DNA of 64,000 bases from Persephonella sp. IF05-L8 (GCF_000703045.1 NZ_JNLJ01000001.1:124001-188000); one strand, 5' to 3'; shown: positions 55,822 through 63,338, numbered from the stretch's first letter. Notes: generated from the letters alone by a model not told the origin. Numbers and translations: made by a program.

Positions 55822-56689
55822 GAAAAAGCCCTTACTCCTTTTTTTACTAATAATAAATGTCTCAATAGCTCAAATCAAGGATTACAGATTAATTTATAAA
55901 ACATTTGAGCTGAATGGAAATAGATTTCTGGCAATTCGTGAGTTTGTCTGGAACGGTTCACAGAGTATTCTTGGTGTTAATGTTGATACTTTAAGAACCA
56001 TAGTTCTGCCTGAAAATAAGATAAAGTTTAAACAGATTGATATAAAAGACAGTAGATATTTTCATTTGCTTCAGAAAAGTGTATCAGATAAATTACATAA
56101 TGGTGGCATAAAAAATGGTAATAGAGAAGAAGTTTACTTAACGGTTGATTTATGCCCGTCTTCTAAAAAAGAGCCTTTTGAACTATCCACAATAGAAAAA
56201 TTTTTAAACAAAGGACACAAAAATATAGCCTTTGCTATTTCTGGTAGATGGTTTTTGAAAAATAAAAAGTTTGTAGAATGGATAAAAAACAGCGGTTTAA
56301 ATGTAGTATGGATAAATCATACTTTTACACATTTTTATAAGAAAGGTTTACCTTTAGAACAAAATTTTCTTCTGAAAGAAGGAACAGACCTGTTTTATGA
56401 GATTACTACTGTTGAAAAATTACTTATTGAAAATGGGATTACTCCTTCTGTTTTTATCCGTTATCCCGGGCTTGTTGCAGATTATAGGATAAGAAAAATA
56501 GTTGCTGAAAAATACGGTCTTATTGCCCTTGGCAGTGATGCATGGCTTGCTTTAGGACAAAATATAAAAGAAGGTTCAATTATACTTATTCACGGAAACA
56601 AGAATGAGCCTGCAGGAATAAAAATTTTTAATAAATTGTTAGACAACAAAAAATTAGAGTTTGGTTGTCTGTATAATATAAAGCCATGA
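55820..56689 (+). CDS. NodB-like polysaccharide deacetylase-fold protein (degenerate)
   Basis: A 289-residue exported protein (signal peptide PLLLFLLIINVSIA). The C-terminal two thirds resemble the NodB deacetylase fold: LTVDLCPSS near 109 in place of the usual TFDDGP, NHTFTHFYKKG near 166 with the His pair of the metal site, and RYPGL near 213. The loss of the double Asp makes classical deacetylase activity doubtful. No Shine-Dalgarno is visible, and its start codon overlaps that of the divergent lipoprotein gene. It overlaps aat by four bases. Confidence 0.75.
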   Translation: MKKPLLLFLLIINVSIAQIKDYRLIYKTFELNGNRFLAIREFVWNGSQSILGVNVDTLRTIVLPENKIKFKQIDIKDSRYFHLLQKSVSDKLHNGGIKNGNREEVYLTVDLCPSSKKEPFELSTIEKFLNKGHKNIAFAISGRWFLKNKKFVEWIKNSGLNVVWINHTFTHFYKKGLPLEQNFLLKEGTDLFYEITTVEKLLIENGITPSVFIRYPGLVADYRIRKIVAEKYGLIALGSDAWLALGQNIKEGSIILIHGNKNEPAGIKIFNKLLDNKKLEFGCLYNIKP

Positions 56690-57348
56690 TTTTGTTAGAC
56701 CAAGAGGATATATGGTTTCCAGACCCTTATAATGCTCCAAGGGATTACCCCCTTGCTATAGGTGGAGATTTATCACCTGAAAGACTTATTTTTGCATACT
56801 CTCTGGGAATATTTCCCTGGTATTCGGAGGATGAACCTATTTTATGGTGGTCGCCAGACCCAAGAATGGTTTTATTCCCTGATGAACTAAAAATATCCAG
56901 AAGTCTGAAAAAAGTCCTGAAGAACAAAGGCTTTGAAGTTAGATTTAACACAGCATTTGAGGATGTAATAAAAAACTGTGCCACTGTGAAAAGGAAAGGT
57001 CAGGATGGTACATGGCTAACTCCAGAGATGATAGAAGCTTACATAAGACTACATAAATTGGGCTTTGCCCATAGTGTAGAAACATATTTAGATGGAAAGC
57101 TGGTTGGCGGTTTGTATGGAGTAGCCATAGGCGGTGTATTTTTCGGAGAATCTATGTTCCACAAAGTATCTGATGCCTCAAAGGTTGCCTTTGTTCATCT
57201 TGTTAAAAGACTAAAAGAAAAGGGTTTTGATATTATTGATTGCCAGCAATCTACACCTCATATGGCAAGGTTCGGAGCAAGGGAAATTCCAAGGAAAGAA
57301 TTTCTGGATATTATCAGTAAATCAATACATAAAAAGGTCAGTTTCTAA
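56686..57348 (+). CDS. aat: leucyl/phenylalanyl-tRNA--protein transferase
   Basis: Aat (220 residues) adds Leu or Phe to N-terminal Arg or Lys of proteins, marking them for ClpAP under the N-end rule. FPDPYNAPRDYPLAIGGDLSPERLIFAYSLGIFPW near 11-45, WWSPDPRMVLFP near 54, GTWLTPEMIEAY near 107, and GGVFFGESMFH near 150 followed by DCQQSTPHMARFGAREI are all characteristic. ATGA overlap with the preceding gene. A structured non-coding element begins about 15 bases after its stop. Confidence 0.96.
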   Translation: MILLDQEDIWFPDPYNAPRDYPLAIGGDLSPERLIFAYSLGIFPWYSEDEPILWWSPDPRMVLFPDELKISRSLKKVLKNKGFEVRFNTAFEDVIKNCATVKRKGQDGTWLTPEMIEAYIRLHKLGFAHSVETYLDGKLVGGLYGVAIGGVFFGESMFHKVSDASKVAFVHLVKRLKEKGFDIIDCQQSTPHMARFGAREIPRKEFLDIISKSIHKKVSF

Positions 57349-57363
57349 CTTGACAAATCCCAA

Positions 57364-57477
57364 TCCAGAGAGGTAAGTTAATACTAACTTACAGGCAGAG
57401 CCCATCTGCGTTCCATCTTACCCGGATGGGCTTCTTCCTGCGCAGATTTCTGGAGGGGGATAACTCCTCCCTTTTTG
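57364..57477 (+). ncRNA. candidate structured RNA (three-way junction with pseudoknot and terminator)
   Basis: Pairings seen: closing stem TCCAGA (57364-57369) with TCTGGA (57449-57454); a perfect hairpin GTAAGTTA-ATAC-TAACTTAC (57373-57392); a long arm AGG (57393-57395) with CCT (57437-57439), continuing GAGCCCATC (57398-57406) with GATGGGCTT (57425-57433); and TGCG in its apical loop (57407-57410) complementary to CGCA (57441-57444), a possible pseudoknot. The closing stem shares bases with a following hairpin GGAGG/CCTCC ending in CTTTTT (57452-57475). TTGACA lies at 57350 but without a good -10. It matches no RNA family I know. Confidence 0.55.
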
Positions 57478-57478
57478 G

Positions 57479-57484
57479 TATAAT
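57479..57484 (+). promoter_or_regulatory. -10 box 6 bases before the TPR-SPOR gene
   Basis: TATAAT is separated by exactly 6 bases from the ATG, and no Shine-Dalgarno is present. No clear -35 is seen because the preceding bases form the terminator hairpin. The spacing implies a leaderless mRNA. Confidence 0.45.
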
Positions 57485-57490
57485 TTCTTT

Positions 57491-58627
57491 ATGAGAAAAA
57501 TATTTTTTGTATTTCTTCTTATTACAGGTTTATCTTATGGTTTTTCCGAAAAAGAAAGGGATACACTTCTGAGGGTAATTCAGGGATTATACAAAGACGG
57601 TGTTTATTACACAGCGGCACAAAAAGGGCTTGAATACTTAAAAAAAACCTCTGAAGACGACCCCTATAGAGAAAAAATTATAAAGCTTATATTCTCTTCC
57701 CTTTACAAAGCTGGAGATAAAAAGCAGTTTCTCAAATATATTGAGGAAATAAAAAATCAAAAAATATCACCTGAAACAGCTGAATATATTTATATCCTTG
57801 GTCTCAAACTGTTTAAAAATTCTCCAGAAAAAACAAAAATAATTCAATTTTATATACCATTTGCACCTGAAGATAAACAAAAAGCATTATACAAAGAACT
57901 TGCAATTATATATGCAAAAGCAAAAAACTGGAAAGAAATAGAAAAACTGCCAGATATAAAAGAACTTAGATTATTCAAGGTCTTAGCTTTCTACAAACAG
58001 AAAAAATACAACAAAGTAATAGAATACACCCAGCAGCTTGGGAAGTTTCCCCCTGAAACAAAAGAAAAAGTGCTTTATTACAGGGCATTATCATTTACAA
58101 AAATTAACCAACCGGAGAAAGCTGTAAAAGAGCTGGAAGCCATAACATTTAAGACACCAGATATGCTTAAATTTCTGGCAGGATATTATCTGAAAAAGAA
58201 AAACTATATAATGGCAGAAAGATACCTGAAACAGCTTACAACAGAAGAAAAATACAAAGATTTTACCTACTACTATCTGGGAGTTATTCAGGATTTAGAT
58301 AAGAACTATAAAAAGGCGGCAAAATACTACTTAAAAGCCGCAAAATATAAATCAAAATATGGAAAACTTGCCCAAAAAAGATTACAACAATTCAAAAAAG
58401 CCAAGGTTTTATCTGAATACTCTGTTAGGGTTGCTGCTTTTTCCACAGAAGATAAAGCCAAAAAGCTACTACAAAAACTAAACCTAAAAGAATGTTTTGT
58501 AAAAAAATATAAAAAATATTACGGTGTGTTCTGTGGAAAATCTATTTCAAAAGGAGAACTGAAACCCTTGCAGCAAAAAATAAAGTCTAAAGGAATAAAG
58601 GATAGCATTATCACACAACTACCATAA
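57491..58627 (+). CDS. periplasmic TPR protein with C-terminal SPOR domain
   Basis: A 378-residue exported protein: signal peptide FFVFLLITGLSYG, then about 290 residues of helical repeats (for example AKYYLKAAKYKSKYGKLAQ) typical of TPR scaffolds. A SPOR domain at about 308-375 (YSVRVAAFSTEDKAKKLLQKL ... YYGVFCG) binds glycan strands stripped of peptides at sites of cell-wall turnover. It may be a septal or wall-remodelling scaffold. It has no ribosome-binding site and a TATAAT 6 bases before ATG. The structured element lies immediately upstream. Confidence 0.85.
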   Translation: MRKIFFVFLLITGLSYGFSEKERDTLLRVIQGLYKDGVYYTAAQKGLEYLKKTSEDDPYREKIIKLIFSSLYKAGDKKQFLKYIEEIKNQKISPETAEYIYILGLKLFKNSPEKTKIIQFYIPFAPEDKQKALYKELAIIYAKAKNWKEIEKLPDIKELRLFKVLAFYKQKKYNKVIEYTQQLGKFPPETKEKVLYYRALSFTKINQPEKAVKELEAITFKTPDMLKFLAGYYLKKKNYIMAERYLKQLTTEEKYKDFTYYYLGVIQDLDKNYKKAAKYYLKAAKYKSKYGKLAQKRLQQFKKAKVLSEYSVRVAAFSTEDKAKKLLQKLNLKECFVKKYKKYYGVFCGKSISKGELKPLQQKIKSKGIKDSIITQLP

Positions 58628-58700
58628 AAAACTAATCTAAATCATTTTTCTATTTTACGGTTTTTACTATGATATTTAAAAAAAATGAGGAGGTTTGCTG

Positions 58701-59030
58701 ATGTCAGCAGATTTTAAGCATGTGTTTGTATGTTTACAAAGAAAACCACCTGGAATGCCTTCCTGTGGTGATAAAGGCTCAGACCAGATTTTCCAAAAGT
58801 TTCAGGAAGAAATGATGATGAAAAATCTTTTTGATAAAATGGCTGTTACTCCAACAGGTTGCCTGGGACCTTGTATGATGGGACCAACAGTTGTTGTTTA
58901 TCCTGATGCTGTATGGTATGGAAATGTAAAACCTGAGGATGTTCCTGAAATCATTGAAAAACATATCTTAGGTGGTGAACCTGTAGAAAGACTGGTTACA
59001 TCCAAAGGCAGACCACCTGCAATGTTTTAA
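58701..59030 (+). CDS. thioredoxin-like [2Fe-2S] ferredoxin (Aquifex Fd4 type)
   Basis: A 109-residue homodimeric-type ferredoxin. FKHVFVC ... RPPG-like start, ITPTGCLGPCMMGPTVVVYP in the middle (numbering near 49-68) and VWYGNVKPEDVPEIIEKH match Aquifex Fd4 closely. The cluster ligands should be Cys11, Cys22, Cys54 and Cys58. The physiological partner of this family is uncertain. The frame opens two codons earlier at a TTG, but GGAGG is 7 bases from ATG 58701, so I use the ATG. Monocistronic with a strong terminator. This gene is a main clue to the Aquificota origin. Confidence 0.93.
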   Translation: MSADFKHVFVCLQRKPPGMPSCGDKGSDQIFQKFQEEMMMKNLFDKMAVTPTGCLGPCMMGPTVVVYPDAVWYGNVKPEDVPEIIEKHILGGEPVERLVTSKGRPPAMF

Positions 59031-59037
59031 AATTCCC

Positions 59038-59062
59038 AAAGCCCCTTTTTCGGGGCTTTTTA
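59038..59062 (+). terminator. rho-independent terminator of the Fd4-type ferredoxin gene
   Basis: AAAGCCCC and GGGGCTTT pair around a TTTTTC loop, and the stem runs into a T-rich tail. It starts 8 bases after the stop codon. Confidence 0.88.
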
Positions 59063-59096
59063 TTCTTTGACGCTTTTGTTTCATAACCCCACTTTT

Positions 59097-59137
59097 TTTG
59101 CAAATCATTTGCAAATTTTCCCTCTCTCTTTTATACT
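59097..59137 (+). promoter_or_regulatory. metF promoter with overlapping palindromic operator
   Basis: TTGCAA (59109-59114), a 17-base spacer and TATACT (59132-59137) end exactly 6 bases before the ATG, so the mRNA is probably leaderless. A perfect 19-bp palindrome TTTGCAAATCATTTGCAAA (59097-59115) covers the -35 box and consists of two TTTGCAAA units 11 bp apart. Confidence 0.65.
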
Positions 59138-59143
59138 GTTTCT

Positions 59144-60022
59144 ATGAAGATATCAGAAATCCTTAAGCAAGTTAAAAGAAGTATTTCCTTTGAGTTTTTC
59201 CCTCCTAAAACTGCTGAGGGAGAAGAGGCTTTATTCAGGACAATAAAAGAGCTTGAATTTATACATCCAACATTTGTCTCCATTACCTATGGAGCTGGAG
59301 GAACCACAAGGGAAAGAACAATCAGAGTTGTTAAAAAAATTCATACTCAGACTAACCTGACTGTAATGGCTCACCAGACCTGTATAGGCCATACAAGGAA
59401 GGAAATTATAGATATCTTAAGCCAGTATAAAGAAATAGGCGTTCAGAATATTCTGGCTTTAAGGGGAGATATTCCTCAGGGACAGGAAGAAACATTTGTT
59501 TTTCCTCCAGATGGATGTAGATACGCAAATGAACTTGTTTCCTTGATAAGAGAAACTTTTGGAGACTGGTTCAGCATAGGAGTTGCAGCATATCCAGAAG
59601 GACATCCTGAAAGTCCAGATTTGGATACTGATATACATTACTTCAAAAAGAAAGTTGAAGCAGGAGCAGAATTTGCAATAACCCAGATGTTTTTTGACAA
59701 CAGATATTTTTATAACTATATTGAAAAGCTACAGAAAGAAGGTATTGATATTCCTGTTATCCCGGGAATTATGCCTATCACAAATTTTAAACAGATTAAA
59801 AAATTCGCAGATATGTGCGGTGCAACAATACCTGGAGAATTAATCCAAAAACTGCAAGCTGTGGCAGATAAGCCTGAAGAGATTGAAAAAATCGGAATTG
59901 ATTATGCTATCCAGCAGTGTGAAGACCTGTTAAAAAATGGTGTTAAAGGACTTCATTTCTATACATTAAATAAATCAAAGGCCACAATTGAAATTTATAA
60001 CCGTATAAAAGACCTTTTATAA
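59144..60022 (+). CDS. metF: methylenetetrahydrofolate reductase
   Basis: FAD enzyme (292 residues) that reduces methylene-THF to methyl-THF for methionine synthesis. It has [18 protein letters not shown] near 14-31 with the catalytic Glu, [15 protein letters not shown] near 45, [12 protein letters not shown] near 103-114 and [15 protein letters not shown] near 182. There is no Shine-Dalgarno; the -10 box is 6 bases before the ATG and a palindromic operator covers the -35. No methionine synthase gene is adjacent. Confidence 0.96.
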   Translation: MKISEILKQVKRSISFEFFPPKTAEGEEALFRTIKELEFIHPTFVSITYGAGGTTRERTIRVVKKIHTQTNLTVMAHQTCIGHTRKEIIDILSQYKEIGVQNILALRGDIPQGQEETFVFPPDGCRYANELVSLIRETFGDWFSIGVAAYPEGHPESPDLDTDIHYFKKKVEAGAEFAITQMFFDNRYFYNYIEKLQKEGIDIPVIPGIMPITNFKQIKKFADMCGATIPGELIQKLQAVADKPEEIEKIGIDYAIQQCEDLLKNGVKGLHFYTLNKSKATIEIYNRIKDLL

Positions 60023-60027
60023 TCAAA

Positions 60028-60047
60028 CCCTGCCTGAACAGGCAGGG
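60028..60047. terminator. hairpin between convergent metF and cytochrome c genes
   Basis: CCCTGCCT-GAAC-AGGCAGGG gives an 8-bp stem between the two stop codons. It is followed by TTT on the minus strand and TAAAAATC on the plus strand, so it may serve both genes weakly. Confidence 0.6.
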
Positions 60048-60055
60048 TAAAAATC

Positions 60056-60529
60056 TTAATGTGGATGTTTTCTCATAAACTCTTCCCATGTAAGTTTATA
60101 TCTATAGTATAACCATTTTGCCACAGCTTCCTTTTCTTTTTCAGATAATCCTTTACCTATAGGTGGCATAACTCCAAATATTTTATACGCCATAGGCATA
60201 CATACACCTTTCTCTCTGGAAGGATTTGTTATGTAGTCTTTAACAAATGCCACAAATTTTTCCTCTGTAGGATAGAACTTTTTAACCCTTGCAGATACTT
60301 CAGACATTGGAGGTGCACCAAATGGTGGTCTGCCTCCTGCTCTAACAGTTTTCCTTATATCTCTAATCTGTTCAGGTTTTACAGTTTCCCAGTGACATGA
60401 AGCACAGCTTTTTTTGTAAACCTGATAACCAAACCTTATTTCCTCTTTAGAAACTTCAGGCTTTTGTTGTGTCTGACATGAGAATAGAATAACTGATACA
60501 GAAAGACCAGCAATAATATACTTTTTCAT
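60056..60529 (-). CDS. lipid-anchored monoheme cytochrome c
   Basis: A 157-residue c-type cytochrome. The signal sequence MKKYIIAGLSVSVILFSC ends in a plausible lipobox (LFSC, Cys18), so it is probably anchored in a periplasm-facing membrane leaflet. Heme is attached at CASCH (Cys42, Cys45, His46), and Met in VMPPIG near 128 may be the sixth ligand. A further Cys is near 109. Two ATGs lie close together; GGAGG is 6 bases from the one at 60529 and touches the other, so I use 60529. It follows a Yip1-family gene with a few bases between. Confidence 0.85.
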   Translation of the reverse strand: MKKYIIAGLSVSVILFSCQTQQKPEVSKEEIRFGYQVYKKSCASCHWETVKPEQIRDIRKTVRAGGRPPFGAPPMSEVSARVKKFYPTEEKFVAFVKDYITNPSREKGVCMPMAYKIFGVMPPIGKGLSEKEKEAVAKWLYYRYKLTWEEFMRKHPH

Positions 60530-60531
60530 TT

Positions 60532-61215
60532 TCATCCTCCTATTACACCTAATATTTTATATGTGATAGTTGTCTCAACCTGTCCTACAATACCACTTAT
60601 TACCAGATAAAGTATGACTACCACTATAATAAACTGAAAGTTCTTAGATTTTTCGGATGGTATATCGAGGACTTTTTCTCCACCTATAAACACCAGATAA
60701 AATGTGTAAAACATTCCCATAAAAATAACAAACATAGAAATTGGAGAGTTCATGATATAAAAAATACCTGCCACCCATGAAGGTATCAGGGCAAATGTTG
60801 CCACAGTGAAAGATTTAACCGGGTCTTTTATCCCTCCAAAAGCAGGTGCTAAAAAGAAAATGATAGCTGTAAGAACCACAGGTTTAAAAAGCTCAAAACC
60901 ATAGGTGGTTATCATCATCAGAAGTTCCTGTGTTATATCATTATCCTGAAGTTCAGCCATGAGCGTTTGCATATATCTGATTGTTAACTCAGATTGCTGA
61001 GCATCCTTTTCTGCCATTTCAAGAAATTTTTTAATTGCATTTACGTAGTAATCCCTGAATACTACAAAGCCTAAAAAATGCCCTAAAGCCGGAATAAAAG
61101 CAAAAAATATAATGTATTTTAGATAAAGCTGCTGGATTGTGAAATGTTTTTCTTTTAGTTTTTCCCAGGCTACTTTTGGCTTTAGATAAAGGTCTAAAAA
61201 CTCCTGAAAACTCAT
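60532..61215 (-). CDS. Yip1-family membrane protein
   Basis: A 227-residue membrane protein with about five helices. The amphipathic start SFQEFLDLYLKPKVAWEKLKE and IPALGHFLGFVVF resemble bacterial YIP1-domain proteins, whose function is unknown. A soluble loop of about 55 residues (EMAEKDAQQSEL ... ITQELLMM) separates the second and third helices. GGAGG lies 6 bases before ATG 61215; a GTG two codons earlier is too close. The stop is 3 bases before the cytochrome c start, so the two are co-translated. Confidence 0.78.
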   Translation of the reverse strand: MSFQEFLDLYLKPKVAWEKLKEKHFTIQQLYLKYIIFFAFIPALGHFLGFVVFRDYYVNAIKKFLEMAEKDAQQSELTIRYMQTLMAELQDNDITQELLMMITTYGFELFKPVVLTAIIFFLAPAFGGIKDPVKSFTVATFALIPSWVAGIFYIMNSPISMFVIFMGMFYTFYLVFIGGEKVLDIPSEKSKNFQFIIVVVILYLVISGIVGQVETTITYKILGVIGG

Positions 61216-61301
61216 TAACACCCTCCGGTAATAGTCTTAACTTCTATCTTACTTTTATTCTTTCTGAATATCAATTAAAATTTTGTCCAAGGAGGTGGCA
61301 G

Positions 61302-61766
61302 ATGGATAAATGGGAAAAATACAGAATATTCGTTGGTAAAAATGCTGATTATTATATTCCCAGATTTAAGAAGTTTGAAGAAACCCAGAGTGTAGTTAGC
61401 TGGAACTGGGCAGCCTTTTTCTTTGGTTTGCTCTGGATGTTATACAGGAAAATGTATCTTTATTCGGTTATTTTCACAATTGCTTTATTTTTGTTTGGAC
61501 TACTGCTCAGTGTGTTTAATCTTTATAACAACCTTGTGATGTTAGGTGTTCAGATATGGCTGTGGGTTGGGTTTGGAGTTTTTGGCAATTATGTTTATTA
61601 CACGCATGTTGAGAAAAAAGTAAAAGATATTGAAAACAGATTTCCTGACCCTCAGATGCAGGCAGTAATCCTTGAGAAAGAAGGAGGGGTCAGCTGGATA
61701 GCACCGATAGTATTTTTCCTGATAATCTTTGTTCTTCAAATATTGGCAGCAAGCCAGATGAGATAA
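61302..61766 (+). CDS. DUF2628 family membrane protein
   Basis: A 154-residue protein. The N-terminus DKWEKYRIFVGKNADYYIPRFKKFEE followed by SWNWAAFFFGLLWMLYRKMYLYSV is the DUF2628 signature (WNWAAFFFGxxWMxYRKMY). There are three or four membrane helices, and a last helix at the C-terminus after VSWIAPIV. Function is unknown; relatives occur widely in Proteobacteria and Aquificota. The open frame extends upstream, but AAGGAGGT sits 6 bases before ATG 61302. Single gene, divergent from the Yip1-cytochrome pair. Confidence 0.88.
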   Translation: MDKWEKYRIFVGKNADYYIPRFKKFEETQSVVSWNWAAFFFGLLWMLYRKMYLYSVIFTIALFLFGLLLSVFNLYNNLVMLGVQIWLWVGFGVFGNYVYYTHVEKKVKDIENRFPDPQMQAVILEKEGGVSWIAPIVFFLIIFVLQILAASQMR

Positions 61767-61850
61767 ATTTTCTGATTTGGGCTATAAATAGCTTTTATAA
61801 GCTGTGATAAACTATTGAGGAAATAAATACCATAAAATCCGGAGGTAAAA

Positions 61851-62666
61851 ATGGAAGAATTAAAAAATCTTATTGTTGAAGCATGGGAAAACAGAGAGCT
61901 TTTGAAAGAAAAAAAATATCAGGATGCAGTTAGAGAAACCATAGACCTGCTGGATAAAGGTAAAGTTAGAGTTGCAGAAAAAAAGGACGGCGACTGGGTA
62001 GTAAATGAATGGGTAAAACAGGCAATCCTCCTTTATTTCCCAATTCAAGATATGCAGGTTATGGAAGTTGGACCTTTTGAATATTACGATAAAATACCCC
62101 TCAAGAAAAACTGGAAAGAAGCAGGGGTTAGGGTTGTTCCACCTGCAACAGCAAGATACGGCTCATTTATAGAAGCAGGGGCAATCTTAATGCCCTCTTA
62201 CGTAAATATAGGGGCTTATGTTGGAAGCGGAACTCTGGTTGATACATGGGCAACTGTGGGCTCATGTGCCCAGATTGGAAAAAATGTTCACCTTTCTGGA
62301 GGTGTCGGAATAGGTGGAGTTTTAGAGCCTCCAAATGCAAAACCTGTTATTGTTGAGGATAACTGCTTTATAGGTTCAAGATGTATCATTGTTGAAGGAG
62401 CTGTTATAGAAGAAGAGGCAGTTTTAGGTGCTGGAGTTGTTATCACAGGTTCAACAAGAATAATAGATGTTTCAGGAGATGAACCTGTTGAGTATAGAGG
62501 AAGAGTACCTGCAAGAAGTGTTGTAATTCCCGGAGTTATGAACAAAAAATTCCCTGCAGGTGAGTACGGCGTTCCTGTAGCTCTTATAATTGGTAAAAGA
62601 AAAGAATCAACGGACAAAAAAGTTTCTTTAAATGAAGCATTAAGAGAATTTAATGTAGAAGGATAA
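61851..62666 (+). CDS. dapD: 2,3,4,5-tetrahydropyridine-2,6-dicarboxylate N-succinyltransferase
   Basis: DapD (271 residues) succinylates tetrahydrodipicolinate in the succinylase branch to diaminopimelate. The left-handed beta-helix shows hexapeptide repeats (GAILMPSYVNIGAYVGSGTLVDTWATVGSCAQIGKNV near 123-160), and RVVPPATARYGSFIEAGA and GGVLEPPNAKPVIVEDN are family hallmarks. CGGAGGTA precedes the ATG. With dapA in the same window, it shows that this organism uses the acylated DAP route. Confidence 0.95.
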   Translation: MEELKNLIVEAWENRELLKEKKYQDAVRETIDLLDKGKVRVAEKKDGDWVVNEWVKQAILLYFPIQDMQVMEVGPFEYYDKIPLKKNWKEAGVRVVPPATARYGSFIEAGAILMPSYVNIGAYVGSGTLVDTWATVGSCAQIGKNVHLSGGVGIGGVLEPPNAKPVIVEDNCFIGSRCIIVEGAVIEEEAVLGAGVVITGSTRIIDVSGDEPVEYRGRVPARSVVIPGVMNKKFPAGEYGVPVALIIGKRKESTDKKVSLNEALREFNVEG

Positions 62667-62672
62667 ATAAAA

Positions 62673-62696
62673 AAAGCAGGCCAGAAGGCCTGCTTT
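62673..62696 (+). other. strong hairpin between dapD and the carbonic anhydrase gene
   Basis: AAAGCAGGCC-AGAA-GGCCTGCTTT, a 10-bp perfect stem. It ends 12 bases before the next ATG and is followed by the Shine-Dalgarno GAGGTG, not by a T-run, so it looks like an intercistronic processing or attenuation hairpin. Confidence 0.7.
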
Positions 62697-62708
62697 AGAG
62701 GTGATAGG

Positions 62709-63338
62709 ATGGCTCAGATACCTTTTTTGGAAGGGGTAAAACAGTTTAAAAATCTTAAATTCAAAGAATACGAAGAAACATTTAAAAAACTCATAGAAGA
62801 AGGGCAGCATCCCAAGGCTCTATTTATCACCTGTTCAGACTCACGTATTCATCCAGATGAAATAACAGGAGCCGACATTGGAGACCTGTTTATTGTCCGT
62901 GTTATAGGGAATATGGTTCCTCCTTTTAAGCCTGATAATGAGTTTCACGGGGTTGCTGCAGCTGTTGAGTATGCTGTTTCTGTATTAAATGTTCCGGATA
63001 TTATAATTTGTGGTCATTCCCATTGTGGTGCATGTGAAGCCCTTTATAAAGACCTTCCAGATGATATATCAATTATTCATGTAAAAAAATGGCTTGAGCT
63101 TGGTAAAGATGTAAAACAGATAGCACAGGCGAATGTAAAAGAAAAGGGAAGAAGACTTTTTGAGCTAACAGAGAGGCTAAATGTCATAAAACAGATGGAA
63201 AATCTCCTTACATATCCAGAAGTTAAAAGAAAGGTTGAAGAAGGTAAAGTCAGGCTTCATGGATGGTATTATGTGATAGAAAAAGGACAGATTGAGTATT
63301 ACGACCCCCAAAAAAATGAGTTTGTGCCTATCACATAA
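62709..63338 (+). CDS. beta-class carbonic anhydrase
   Basis: Zinc enzyme (209 residues) that interconverts CO2 and bicarbonate. CSDSR (Cys42, Asp44, Arg46) and CGHSHCGA (His103, Cys106) give the three zinc ligands and the Asp-Arg dyad; the spacing is standard. VIGNMVPPFKPDNEFHGVAAAVEYAV is also typical. In an autotroph it would supply bicarbonate or CO2 to carboxylases; that is inference. It follows dapD across a strong hairpin and overlaps the ZIP gene by one base (TAATG). Confidence 0.95.
   Translation: MAQIPFLEGVKQFKNLKFKEYEETFKKLIEEGQHPKALFITCSDSRIHPDEITGADIGDLFIVRVIGNMVPPFKPDNEFHGVAAAVEYAVSVLNVPDIIICGHSHCGACEALYKDLPDDISIIHVKKWLELGKDVKQIAQANVKEKGRRLFELTERLNVIKQMENLLTYPEVKRKVEEGKVRLHGWYYVIEKGQIEYYDPQKNEFVPIT

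Noticed and set aside
57360-57380. PyrR-binding loop, because AATCCAGAGAGG resembles the PyrR motif
   Set aside because: The remaining PyrR stem-loop does not fit, and no pyrimidine gene follows. The SRP RNA GGAAG/AGCAG motif and SAM-I core elements were also looked for and not found.
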